Below are positions 7,579 through 14,608 of a DNA stretch of 16,460 nt, piece by piece. Numbering within the stretch: the stretch's first letter is position 1; the number at the start of each line of letters is the position of its first letter. The translations under genes and the position numbers were made by a program. The notes under the pieces were generated by a model. That model was not told where the DNA came from. It did not search any database and was given only the letters and a program-made list of their open reading frames with translations. The stretch lies in NCBI GenBank assembly GCA_002393095.1, contig DGII01000057.1:1-16460 (forward strand). Reading direction: 5' to 3'. Source of the stretch: Lachnospiraceae bacterium UBA3826. Lineage in GTDB: Bacteria; Bacillota; Clostridia; Lachnospirales; Lachnospiraceae.

Positions 7579-8601
7579 TCAGGAATTTGATCTTGATATG
7601 AAATTATCCAGTGCTGCTATAGCCTCACCGCTGTCTATCAGTTCTGCAGCAAGCTTAACTCCCGCTTCGAAGGAATCCGCCTTATCTCCTATATAGAGAG
7701 CCGCGCCGGCATTCATAAGCACGGTATCACGCTTAGGTCCCTTAAGCTTACCCTCAAGGATCTCCCTTGTTATCTTAGCGTTCTCCGCAGGCGAAGCCCC
7801 CTTAAGATCCTCCGGAGTACATCTGTCAAATCCGAATTCCTCCGGTGTGATCTCATAATTGGTATATCTTCCGTTACCGAATTCACATATCTTGGTAGGG
7901 CCTACCGCTGTTATCTCATCAAGCTTCTCCTTACCGTATACTACCATTCCCTTCTCTACTCCAAGTTCATACAGAACCTGAGCAAGCGGCTCAACAAGCA
8001 GTTCATCATATACACCGAGTAACTGTCTCTTCGGATGTACGGGATTGGTAAGGGGCCCCAATATATTGAATACAGTCCTGAAGCCAAGCTCCTTACGGAT
8101 GGCACCCACATACTTCATCGAGGTATGATACTTCTGTGCGAAGAAGAAGCAGAAGCCCGTCTCTTCAAGCAATCTGACACATGTGTCGGGATCAAGATTG
8201 ATATTGGCTCCGAGTGCCTCAAGGCAGTCAGCCGTTCCTGACAGTGACGAAGCCGCCCTGTTGCCGTGCTTGGCAACCTTCATTCCTCCGGCAGCCGCTA
8301 CAAAAGCGCTCGTTGTGGATATATTGAAGCTTCCTGCATTATCTCCGCCCGTTCCAACGATCTCGAATGTATCCATATCGCCTGCATCAACCTTAAGCGC
8401 ATGCTCCCGCATTGCCTTGGCACAGCCCTTTATCTCTTCTATGGTCTCCGCCCTTGTGTTCTTGGTCGTAAGTGCAGCCAAGAATGCCGCATTCTGCGTA
8501 GGTGTGGTCTCACCGTTCATTATCTCGTTCATAACGGTATATGCCTCATCGAATGTGAGATCTCCTTTGTTTACGATTTTGACTATTGCTTCCTTGATCA
8601 T
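7579..8601 (-). CDS. trpD: Anthranilate phosphoribosyltransferase
   Basis: TrpD joins anthranilate to PRPP, giving phosphoribosylanthranilate. The 340-residue protein has the PRPP-binding loop GTGGD (83-87) followed by NISTTSAF, then KHGNRAASSLSGTAD (from 111), matching the family's KHGNR-SS-SG segment that binds pyrophosphate and anthranilate, and a later LDEIT acidic Mg-site motif. The start has AAAGGAG eight bases upstream. It is a stand-alone enzyme, not fused to TrpG. It follows trpA after 125 bases, the longest gap inside the operon, and precedes trpE, the reverse of the usual E-G-D order. I see no convincing internal promoter in that gap. Confidence 0.96.
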   Translation of the reverse strand: MIKEAIVKIVNKGDLTFDEAYTVMNEIMNGETTPTQNAAFLAALTTKNTRAETIEEIKGCAKAMREHALKVDAGDMDTFEIVGTGGDNAGSFNISTTSAFVAAAGGMKVAKHGNRAASSLSGTADCLEALGANINLDPDTCVRLLEETGFCFFFAQKYHTSMKYVGAIRKELGFRTVFNILGPLTNPVHPKRQLLGVYDELLVEPLAQVLYELGVEKGMVVYGKEKLDEITAVGPTKICEFGNGRYTNYEITPEEFGFDRCTPEDLKGASPAENAKITREILEGKLKGPKRDTVLMNAGAALYIGDKADSFEAGVKLAAELIDSGEAIAALDNFISRSNS

Positions 8602-8726
8602 ATTCTTTCTCCTTTCGATCCTTTAATATTATTGTACCCTCTGTATGGTTATCATCGGCATATATCAATCATCCTGCTTCTACTGATATACCCGCTTAGA
8701 TACAATGTAGCTTACTGTTACATATT

Positions 8727-9524
8727 CTATATATTCAGTTCTGCCTTGAATGAAGCTGCATAATCACGCGCTGCTTCAGGCATAAATTTCGCTTCTCTCA
8801 TAAGATTGATAAAATGCGTTCCCACGATAGCCCCGTCTATATATTCCTTCATGGGCTTCACATCCTCTGCTGTACGTATACCGAAGCCCATCATTACGGG
8901 AATCCCGGATATTGACTTGACGCTCTTAAGGTATTCCACCACATCCTTATGGTATGTTCCGCCCTGTCCGGTGACACCCATTGCGGATACACAGTAGACA
9001 AAGCCTTTTGCATCTGTAAGTATCTTCTCTATCCTATCTGCCGATACGGGAGATACAAGCTGTATGAGTATGGTTGCCCCATCCCTGCCGCTTAAGGCTG
9101 CCTTAAGATCATCCTGCTCCTCATATGGCAAATCCGGCACTATAAGTCCGTCTACTCCAAGCCCGGCACATCTGTCTGCGAAAGCGCCAAGTCCGTAGTT
9201 AAGTATCGTATTGTAATACATCATGAATATTATAGGCTGTTCGCACCCTTCATCCCTTAGCTCTTTCATAAGGTCAAAGGTCTTGTTAAGACTTGCGCCT
9301 GCCTGTATAGCCTCGAAGCTTGCCTGCTGTATCACAGGTCCGTCAGCCGTAGGGTCGGAGAAGGGAATTCCCAGCTCTATCACATCTGTTATACCCTCCT
9401 GCGCCTTTATTATCTCCTTAGTGGTCTTCATATCGGGAAGTCCTGCCGTTATATATGTGATGAATGCCTTTTGCCCTGCCGCCTTAAGCTCATTCATCCT
9501 CGCTTCTATCCTGTTCACTGTCAT
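8727..9524 (-). CDS. trpA: Tryptophan synthase alpha subunit
   Basis: TrpA cleaves indole-3-glycerol phosphate to indole and glyceraldehyde-3-phosphate, and passes indole to TrpB through the alpha2-beta2 complex. The 265-residue TIM barrel shows the two catalytic acids, Glu50 in ELGIPFSDP and Asp61 in ADGP, the FMMYYN strand and the phosphate-binding GFGI loop near residue 208. AAGGAG lies six to seven bases before the ATG. It starts 77 bases after trpB. The gene ends in TAG, with a TAA two codons later. Length is normal. Confidence 0.96.
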   Translation of the reverse strand: MTVNRIEARMNELKAAGQKAFITYITAGLPDMKTTKEIIKAQEGITDVIELGIPFSDPTADGPVIQQASFEAIQAGASLNKTFDLMKELRDEGCEQPIIFMMYYNTILNYGLGAFADRCAGLGVDGLIVPDLPYEEQDDLKAALSGRDGATILIQLVSPVSADRIEKILTDAKGFVYCVSAMGVTGQGGTYHKDVVEYLKSVKSISGIPVMMGFGIRTAEDVKPMKEYIDGAIVGTHFINLMREAKFMPEAARDYAASFKAELNI

Positions 9525-9601
9525 GGTTTTCTCCTTATATAATCTCGAATATCGTATCCGTTCAAACGTTCATACACTCATACGTCCTTATGGTCTTGTC
9601 C

Positions 9602-10789
9602 TTAATTGAGATACCCCTTGCCTGCCAGATAATCCGATATGGTGTTGACATCCTTGTCACCTCTGCCCGATAAGCAGATTATCATGGATTGCTCCGGTGT
9701 CATCTCCTTAGCCTTCTTGAAAGCATATGCCACAGCATGAGCACTCTCTATAGCCGGTATTATCCCTTCCGTCTGCGTCAGTTCCATAAGTGCATCCATA
9801 GCCTCTGTATCAGTTATGGGTACGTATTTTGCCCTGCCGGTATCATGCAGATATGCATGCTCAGGTCCTACTCCCGGATAGTCAAGCCCTGCCGAGATTG
9901 AATGTGCCAGCTTGATATTACCGTCATCATCCTGCAGAAGATACGATCTTGTCCCATGAAGCACACCCGGTCTGCCTTTAGCCATTGAAGCCGCATGCTC
10001 TTCGGTATCTATGCCCTTACCGGCCGCTTCCACTCCTATAAGCTCTACACCCGGCTCATCTATGAAGTCAGCGAACATCCCTATGGAATTACTTCCACCT
10101 CCCACACATGCCATAACCACATCCGGAAGTCTGCCCTCTGCCTCCATATGCTGTACCTTGGCCTCCCTGCTTATTACTGACTGGAATTCCTTCACCATCT
10201 TGGGATATGGATAAGGTCCTATGGCGGAGCCGATTATATAGAAGGTGTCCTCCGCAGTTCTGGCCCATGTCCTTATGGCCTCGTTGGTTGCATCCTTAAG
10301 AGTATTGGAGCCCGACCTTACACTTACGACCTTAGCTCCAAGCATCTCCATTCTCATGACATTGAGAGCCTGACGCTTAACATCCTCTTCACCCATGTAT
10401 ACGGTACATTCCATGTCAAAAAGTGCCGCTCCCGTGGCTGTTGCCACTCCATGCTGTCCCGCGCCCGTCTCGGCGATCACCTTGGTCTTGCCCATACGCT
10501 TGGCAAGTAGTATCTGGCCGATCACATTGTTGATCTTATGCGCTCCGGTATGATTGAGATCCTCGCGCTTAAGGTATATCTTCGTACCGTATTTTTCCGA
10601 CAGCCTCTCTGCGAAGTATAAGGGCGTCTCCCTGCCCACATACTGCTTAAGGTAATAATTGTACTTGGCTATGAACTGCGGATCGTGTATCGCCTCCTCG
10701 AATGCCCTGTCTATCTCATCGAGTACATTCATAAGTGATTCCGATACAAATTGTCCGCCGTATTCTCCGTAGTATGCTTTCTTATTCAT
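9602..10789 (-). CDS. trpB: Tryptophan synthase beta subunit
   Basis: TrpB condenses indole with serine using PLP. The 395-residue protein has the Schiff-base Lys85 in NHTGAHKINN, Glu108 in AETGAGQHG, the PLP-phosphate loop GGGSNS (230-235) and the C-terminal LSGRGDKD segment. It is the TrpB1 type that partners with TrpA, encoded just downstream, and not the longer TrpB2 type. GGAGG stands immediately before the ATG at 10789. About 100 non-coding bases separate it from trpF. The serine it consumes is made by the serCA genes in the same window. Confidence 0.97.
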   Translation of the reverse strand: MNKKAYYGEYGGQFVSESLMNVLDEIDRAFEEAIHDPQFIAKYNYYLKQYVGRETPLYFAERLSEKYGTKIYLKREDLNHTGAHKINNVIGQILLAKRMGKTKVIAETGAGQHGVATATGAALFDMECTVYMGEEDVKRQALNVMRMEMLGAKVVSVRSGSNTLKDATNEAIRTWARTAEDTFYIIGSAIGPYPYPKMVKEFQSVISREAKVQHMEAEGRLPDVVMACVGGGSNSIGMFADFIDEPGVELIGVEAAGKGIDTEEHAASMAKGRPGVLHGTRSYLLQDDDGNIKLAHSISAGLDYPGVGPEHAYLHDTGRAKYVPITDTEAMDALMELTQTEGIIPAIESAHAVAYAFKKAKEMTPEQSMIICLSGRGDKDVNTISDYLAGKGYLN

Positions 10790-10889
10790 ATTCCTCCTCG
10801 GTATTAACCGCTCCTTTCTCCTTACATTGCTTTGCTACACTTCTGTATTCCTTAAGCTATGCCTTATGTCACTTGGTATTCAGGCTTCA

Positions 10890-11627
10890 TTATCCCCTGA
10901 CCGCAGCGACAAATGCCTTTATTTTGTCATTATCCTTGCCGTTATCACCCTCCACGCCGGAGCTTACATCCACTATATCCGGCTTGTATATCCTTATGCC
11001 TTCGGCTACATTACAGGGCTTAAGTCCCCCGGCTAAGATGAAGAGTCTCTCTTCTTTATATTTTTTATATTTTTTATATTTTTTATATTTTTTATCATGT
11101 TCGGCTTCTCCCGGTGGTGATTGTGCTCCCGCCTTAAGAAGCCTTTTGCTCTTTCTGTGCATGATTACATCCGTTATGCCGCCATGTTCTTTCCACTCAA
11201 AGGTCTTACCGCTTCCGAAGTCCTTGGCGTCAGCGACTATTCCCTCTATCTTAAATGCAAGTTCATCCGGCAGTCCGTCCAGAAATCCAAGCGTCCCTGT
11301 AAGCTCCTCTTCATCCTCTATATTGCAGGCATACCATATCGGGATTCTTGCTTCCCTTAAGACCTCAGCACTAAGCCCCTTATGCACCTGCAATATATCA
11401 AATCCCAGTCTCTCTGTCTCCTTGACAAGTTCTGTGTCAGGGCTTACGGTGACAGCCACTCTTTTAATCTTTTTATCTAAAGCCTTAAGCACATCCCTCG
11501 CTTCATCGGATGTGACATACCTTTTGCTCGGCTTATGGAATACGCACCCTGCATATTCAACTCCCGCTTCATTCAGATATTCCGCTTCTATCGGTGTTCT
11601 TATCCCGCATATCTTAATCTCAGTCAT
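10890..11627 (-). CDS. trpF: Phosphoribosylanthranilate isomerase with a repeat-bearing insertion
   Basis: TrpF performs the Amadori rearrangement of phosphoribosylanthranilate to CdRP. The catalytic residues are present: Cys7 in KICG and Asp220 in DIVDVSSGVE, with GSGKTFEW (138-145) and ILAGGL (197-202). I take the ATG at 11627, with AAGGA upstream; it sits one base after the trpC stop (TGATATG), which suggests translational coupling. An earlier in-frame start at 11672 overlaps trpC and is less likely. The protein is 245 residues against roughly 200-215 for typical TrpF. The excess lies between Trp145 and the LAGGL strand, about 50 residues where 10-20 are usual. This insert ends in four Lys-Lys-Tyr repeats (179-190) from a 9-base tandem repeat. 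The insert is in a barrel loop and probably tolerated; activity is inferred, not shown. Confidence 0.93.
   Translation of the reverse strand: MTEIKICGIRTPIEAEYLNEAGVEYAGCVFHKPSKRYVTSDEARDVLKALDKKIKRVAVTVSPDTELVKETERLGFDILQVHKGLSAEVLREARIPIWYACNIEDEEELTGTLGFLDGLPDELAFKIEGIVADAKDFGSGKTFEWKEHGGITDVIMHRKSKRLLKAGAQSPPGEAEHDKKYKKYKKYKKYKEERLFILAGGLKPCNVAEGIRIYKPDIVDVSSGVEGDNGKDNDKIKAFVAAVRG
11058..11093 (-). repeat. Perfect 9-base tandem repeat inside trpF, four AAAAAATAT units
   Basis: Four identical AAAAAATAT units on the minus strand encode (Lys-Lys-Tyr)4, then AAA-GAA-GAG. All copies are identical at the base level, suggesting recent slippage expansion. Whole-unit changes keep the frame; changes in the six-A runs would destroy it. 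Confidence 0.9.
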
Positions 11628-11628
11628 A

Positions 11629-12435
11629 TCATAATTCCTTCCAATGCTTTGCAAGCTTTCTTGGATTCTCACTTTCCATGAATGCTCTGCCTATTAGGAA
11701 TGCATCCACACCCGTATCCTTTAAGAACATGACATCTGCGTCACTTATGATCCCGCTCTCTGCGACATATATCTTATCATCCGGAATATACCTCTTAAGT
11801 CTCCTTGTATTCTCTATATCTATTGTGAAGTCCTTAAGGTTCCTGTTATTGACACCTATTATCCTCGGATCTGTCTTAAGTGCCCTCTCAATCTCCCTCT
11901 CATCATGTGTCTCAACAAGTACATCAAGCTTAAGCTCTCTTGCAAGGCTGTAAAACTCTCTCATCTGTACATCATCAAGGATCGCTGTTATAAGAAGTAC
12001 CGCATCCGCTCCTATCACTTTGGCTTCATAGAACTGGTATTCATCTATCATGAAGTCCTTCCTTATGATGGGGAGTGTTGACTTCTTCCTTATCTCCTTA
12101 AGGTAATCCGTATTACCGAGGAAGTGGTCCTCTTCCGTCAGGCAGCTTATGGCATCGACCGAAGCATTGTACTCATCTATCCTCTCCATAAGGTCGATCT
12201 TCTCATTGATCTTACCAAGGCTCGGAGAAGCCTTCTTGAATTCGCCAATTATGGATATACCGTCCTTCTTAAGAGCATCATGGAAGCAATTCTCCCTTGC
12301 CTTCCCGGCATCCGACTTAAGATCATCCTCGGCAAGCCTTATCATCTCCTCCATGGGAATCCTGATCTTATGCTCCTTAAGCCTTATCTTCTTATCCTCA
12401 ACTATCTTATCCAATATGGTTCCCGTGGTGTTCAT
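11629..12435 (-). CDS. trpC: Indole-3-glycerol phosphate synthase
   Basis: TrpC closes the ring of CdRP to make indole-3-glycerol phosphate. The 268-residue barrel has the expected set: Glu65 and Lys67 in GEFKKASPSLG, CLTEEDHFLG (98-107), Lys126 in IIRKDF, Glu175 in VETHD, VNNRNL (195-200) and Glu226-Ser227 in AESGI, with the C-terminal phosphate loop IGRAFM. I place the start at the ATG 12435-12433, which has AGGAAGGAAAGGG upstream. The frame stays open up to 12549, but that stretch is the palindromic element and is not conserved TrpC. It is the first gene of the operon, controlled by the T-box leader upstream. It is not fused to TrpF. Confidence 0.95.
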   Translation of the reverse strand: MNTTGTILDKIVEDKKIRLKEHKIRIPMEEMIRLAEDDLKSDAGKARENCFHDALKKDGISIIGEFKKASPSLGKINEKIDLMERIDEYNASVDAISCLTEEDHFLGNTDYLKEIRKKSTLPIIRKDFMIDEYQFYEAKVIGADAVLLITAILDDVQMREFYSLARELKLDVLVETHDEREIERALKTDPRIIGVNNRNLKDFTIDIENTRRLKRYIPDDKIYVAESGIISDADVMFLKDTGVDAFLIGRAFMESENPRKLAKHWKEL

Positions 12436-12451
12436 GATTTCCCTTTCCTTC

Positions 12452-12593
12452 CTTACAGCGCGATGCCCATTCGCACTCCGCTTCGCTTCGTGCTCATGTC
12501 GCGCTGGCGCGCTATCGTCTGAAGCCAATATGCTCATATATACAAGCAAGCTTGTATCTGAGCATATTGGCTTCAGACGGCATCGCTTGTAAG
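12452..12593. repeat. 142-base palindromic element between the T-box terminator and trpC
   Basis: The ends form an imperfect inverted repeat: CTTACAGCGCGATGCC at 12452-12467 against the complement of GGCATCGCTTGTAAG at 12579-12593. Inside are two hairpins. One uses CAGCGCGA (12456-12463) with TCGCGCTG (12499-12506). The other is a perfect 21-base inverted repeat, 12516-12536 with 12559-12579, continued by an inner 8-base pair set, 12540-12547 with 12550-12557. It lies downstream of the T-box terminator, so it is part of the trp mRNA leader. It carries no gene. It looks like an inserted REP- or MITE-like unit; copies elsewhere in the genome cannot be tested here. Confidence 0.75.
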
Positions 12594-12600
12594 AACGCGC

Positions 12601-12651
12601 AAAACAAAACCTGTCCCGGCAATAAGCTATCGCTTAATGCTGGGACAGGTT
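12601..12651 (-). terminator. T-box leader terminator of the trp operon
   Basis: On the minus strand AACCTGTCCC (12651-12642) pairs perfectly with GGGACAGGTT (12617-12608), with further pairing inside the loop, and is followed by TTTTGTTTT. It stands 18 bases after the T-box sequence, the usual place for the terminator that competes with the antiterminator. Confidence 0.9.
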
Positions 12652-12930
12652 ATTATCTTTAACATATACCTGCGGTGCCACCCGGCTTGACGTACATAAC
12701 GCCCACTCACTCACACTCCGGTATGCCATCCGTATCAATTCTGTCTTAACTCTCTGAAGCATACCATCATATGCCGAACCGGTAACGGCGGTTCATCCCG
12801 TCTCACATACTCTGCATCATGCATTTCCGCTCGCCCTCGAAAGTCCATTCAGTCAGACATTCATTGTCACGATCTCACCATCCGCAACTCTCTCATAATG
12901 AAGAGGAATGACCTACTTCTCTTTCTCATC
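12601..12930 (-). ncRNA. Tryptophan T-box riboswitch leader
   Basis: The leader reads uncharged tRNA-Trp and permits transcription of trpCFBADEG when tryptophan is scarce. Minus-strand marks in order: AGTA bulge motif (12917-12914), distal AGAGAG loop (12893-12888) and GGTG (12879-12876) of Stem I, the specifier loop GAATGGAC with codon TGG at 12847-12845 followed by the conserved A, the intermediate stems, then the T-box AAGCCGGGTGGCACCGC (from 12688). The bulge TGGC (12680-12677) would pair with the tRNA 3' end GCCA, which fits discriminator G73 of bacterial tRNA-Trp. The terminator follows. The exact 5' end is estimated. Confidence 0.93.
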
Positions 12931-12956
12931 GGTTTAACGCTTTATCCAATTAAATA

Positions 12957-12987
12957 ATTATATACCACACGTAAAAATATCTGTCAA
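12957..12987 (-). promoter_or_regulatory. Promoter of the trp operon
   Basis: A perfect TTGACA (12987-12982) is followed by TATATAAT. TATATA is spaced 17 bases away and TATAAT 19 bases away (12962-12957). Predicted transcription starts near 12950, about 20-30 bases before T-box Stem I. The -35 box lies only seven bases after the stop of the 13291-12995 gene. Confidence 0.8.
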
Positions 12988-12994
12988 CAATTTT

Positions 12995-13291
12995 TTACTT
13001 GATTTTTACCCTCCGAAATGAACTCCTGCCGTATTCATCATATTCCCTGACCATCTCATATCGGCCTTCGGTGTTCGTCTTATCTTCCGCAGACTTATCT
13101 TTATATCTGTCCATGTAGGCCCGGATCTTTTCTATGGGAACGGGATAATCAAGCCTTGAAGCGATCTTCTCTGCCGAATATCCAAGCTCCGTAAGATGCC
13201 TTATGGCAGCTCCGCAGGCCACATCAAAGGTAAAATCCCGCAAAGCCTCGTTAAAGTACTTATTCTCACCATCCGAAGTCTTCTTACTCAT
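12995..13291 (-). CDS. Small conserved-looking hypothetical protein, 98 aa
   Basis: I do not assign a function. The product begins with a polar stretch, then has a helical-looking core (residues about 22-65, including FDVACGAAIRHLTELGYS, followed by AEKIASRLDYPVP), then a charged tail ending RRVKIK. The core's 'LGYSAEKIASRLDYP' resembles a short helix-turn-helix-like recognition pattern, but this is only a visual impression. No signal peptide or membrane segment is visible. The ATG at 13291 has no strong ribosome site. It begins 35 bases after the lipoprotein gene stop and may be read from the same transcript. Its stop directly abuts the trp promoter. Confidence 0.7.
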   Translation of the reverse strand: MSKKTSDGENKYFNEALRDFTFDVACGAAIRHLTELGYSAEKIASRLDYPVPIEKIRAYMDRYKDKSAEDKTNTEGRYEMVREYDEYGRSSFRRVKIK

Positions 13292-13326
13292 ACTGATCTA
13301 CCAAGCCGGCACATTTTCCACACTGT

Positions 13327-14496
13327 CTACTTCAGACCGGCTATAAAGTCATTATATTCTTCTTCATTCGACGGAGGCATGATATCGCCCTCTGCAATCG
13401 CATCCGACAGCTTCATCACCGCATCATATACTTCATCCGGATACAGATGATGATCCTCGCTTATGCCTACGGCGCCGTCGGATATTCCCATATTGATCGA
13501 ACGTCCGCCGATGATATCTCCTTCGATATACGCATCCGATATATCGCACACCGCTACATTCACATTCTTAAGAGCGCTGGTAAGCACATTATCCGGTGCC
13601 AGATATGACTGGTCCTTATCGACACCTATCACATATCTGTCCGCTTCCTTGGCTGCCTCTATCACGCCGAGACCGCTCTGTCCGGCTGCATGATATACTA
13701 TGTCACAGCCGTCATCATACAGTTCGGCGGCAAGACTCTTTCCCTTCTCTTTATCCACGAAGGAATCTACATATACGGCAGTCGCTTCAATATCAGCTCC
13801 GTTCTCATTGGCCGCATAGGCAAGTCCTGCCTGGAAGCCGTACCAGAACTGGTCAATGACCTCATTGTCATAGCCTCCGACGAAGCCTACCTTATGCGTC
13901 TTACTCACATATCCGGCTATATATCCGGCTAAGAAGGATGACTCCTGTGCCCTGAAGACCACACATGTCATATTATCCGGTATATCATCATATACATAGT
14001 CTACTATAGCAAAGCTCTGTGTCGGGTTCTTGGAAGCAACCTCCATAAGCAGGTCTGCACAGTCATAGCCTATGCCCCAGCTTAATATGGCATTGTCATC
14101 AACAAGTGCCTGCATATTGCTCTCGAATTCCTCATCATCAGTGATACCCTCATAGAACTTGGTAGTGCACTTTCCCATTCCTTCAAGACGCTGTAAGCCT
14201 TCCCAAGCACTCTGATTGAAGGATTCATCCTCAATCCCGCCGACGCTTGTAACAAGCCCTATAAGCGGAAGTCCTGTCTCCGTATCACTTACAGTATCGG
14301 TCTTCTCTTCCTTATTGTCAGCATTATCCGCTTTATCAGCTTCAGGTGTCGTAACGGCAGAGTCTATAGCTTCCTCCATAATCTCAGCTACATCCGCCTT
14401 ATCCGCTTCCCTGCCGGCTCCACAGGCTGTCAGTACAAGCATAGCCACTGTAAGTATCGATATCCCTGTTTTTTTACATATTCGTTCCATCTTCAT
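13327..14496 (-). CDS. BMP-family substrate-binding lipoprotein (nucleoside type)
   Basis: The protein has a basic n-region, a hydrophobic stretch and lipobox LTAC, with Cys25 the predicted lipidated residue if translation begins at the ATG 14496. A second ATG two codons later is equally possible; a TTG at 14556 is inside the serA terminator and unlikely. Residues 26-76 form an acidic Ala/Asp/Lys-rich linker with ADKAD repeats. The BMP (MedB/PnrA-like) domain runs from about 78 to the end, with LIGLVTSVGGIEDESFN then QSAWEGL. Family members bind nucleosides outside the membrane for an ABC importer, but no ATPase or permease gene lies nearby, so substrate and partner are inferred. It follows the serA terminator, so it needs its own promoter; only a weak TAAAAT is visible. 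Confidence 0.88.
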   Translation of the reverse strand: MKMERICKKTGISILTVAMLVLTACGAGREADKADVAEIMEEAIDSAVTTPEADKADNADNKEEKTDTVSDTETGLPLIGLVTSVGGIEDESFNQSAWEGLQRLEGMGKCTTKFYEGITDDEEFESNMQALVDDNAILSWGIGYDCADLLMEVASKNPTQSFAIVDYVYDDIPDNMTCVVFRAQESSFLAGYIAGYVSKTHKVGFVGGYDNEVIDQFWYGFQAGLAYAANENGADIEATAVYVDSFVDKEKGKSLAAELYDDGCDIVYHAAGQSGLGVIEAAKEADRYVIGVDKDQSYLAPDNVLTSALKNVNVAVCDISDAYIEGDIIGGRSINMGISDGAVGISEDHHLYPDEVYDAVMKLSDAIAEGDIMPPSNEEEYNDFIAGLK

Positions 14497-14545
14497 ATTG
14501 AGCCCTTGTATCCGCCATTTTACATCGGACACACACCTTTCTTTC

Positions 14546-14580
14546 GAAAAAGGCAATAGCCTGTATAAAAGCTATTGCCT
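14546..14580 (-). terminator. Rho-independent terminator after serA
   Basis: AGGCAATAGC (14580-14571) pairs perfectly with GCTATTGCCT (14560-14551) across a 10-base loop and is followed by five T on the minus strand. It closes the serCA unit 28 bases after the serA stop. Confidence 0.9.
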
Positions 14581-14608
14581 GTTCAGTCACATTACTCCGT
14601 ATATTAAA

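Noticed and set aside
8602..8726. Internal promoter between trpA and trpD
   Set aside because: TACAAT near 8633 resembles a -10 box, but no -35 match stands at workable spacing.
10735..11634. Long plus-strand open frames opposite trpF/trpC, trpE, trpD and serA
   Set aside because: They are Ser/Leu-rich mirror translations of clear conserved genes, with no ribosome sites or recognisable domains.
12436..12549. N-terminal extension of TrpC up to 12549
   Set aside because: The extension is just the palindromic element read through. A strong ribosome site stands before the ATG at 12435, where TrpC homology begins.
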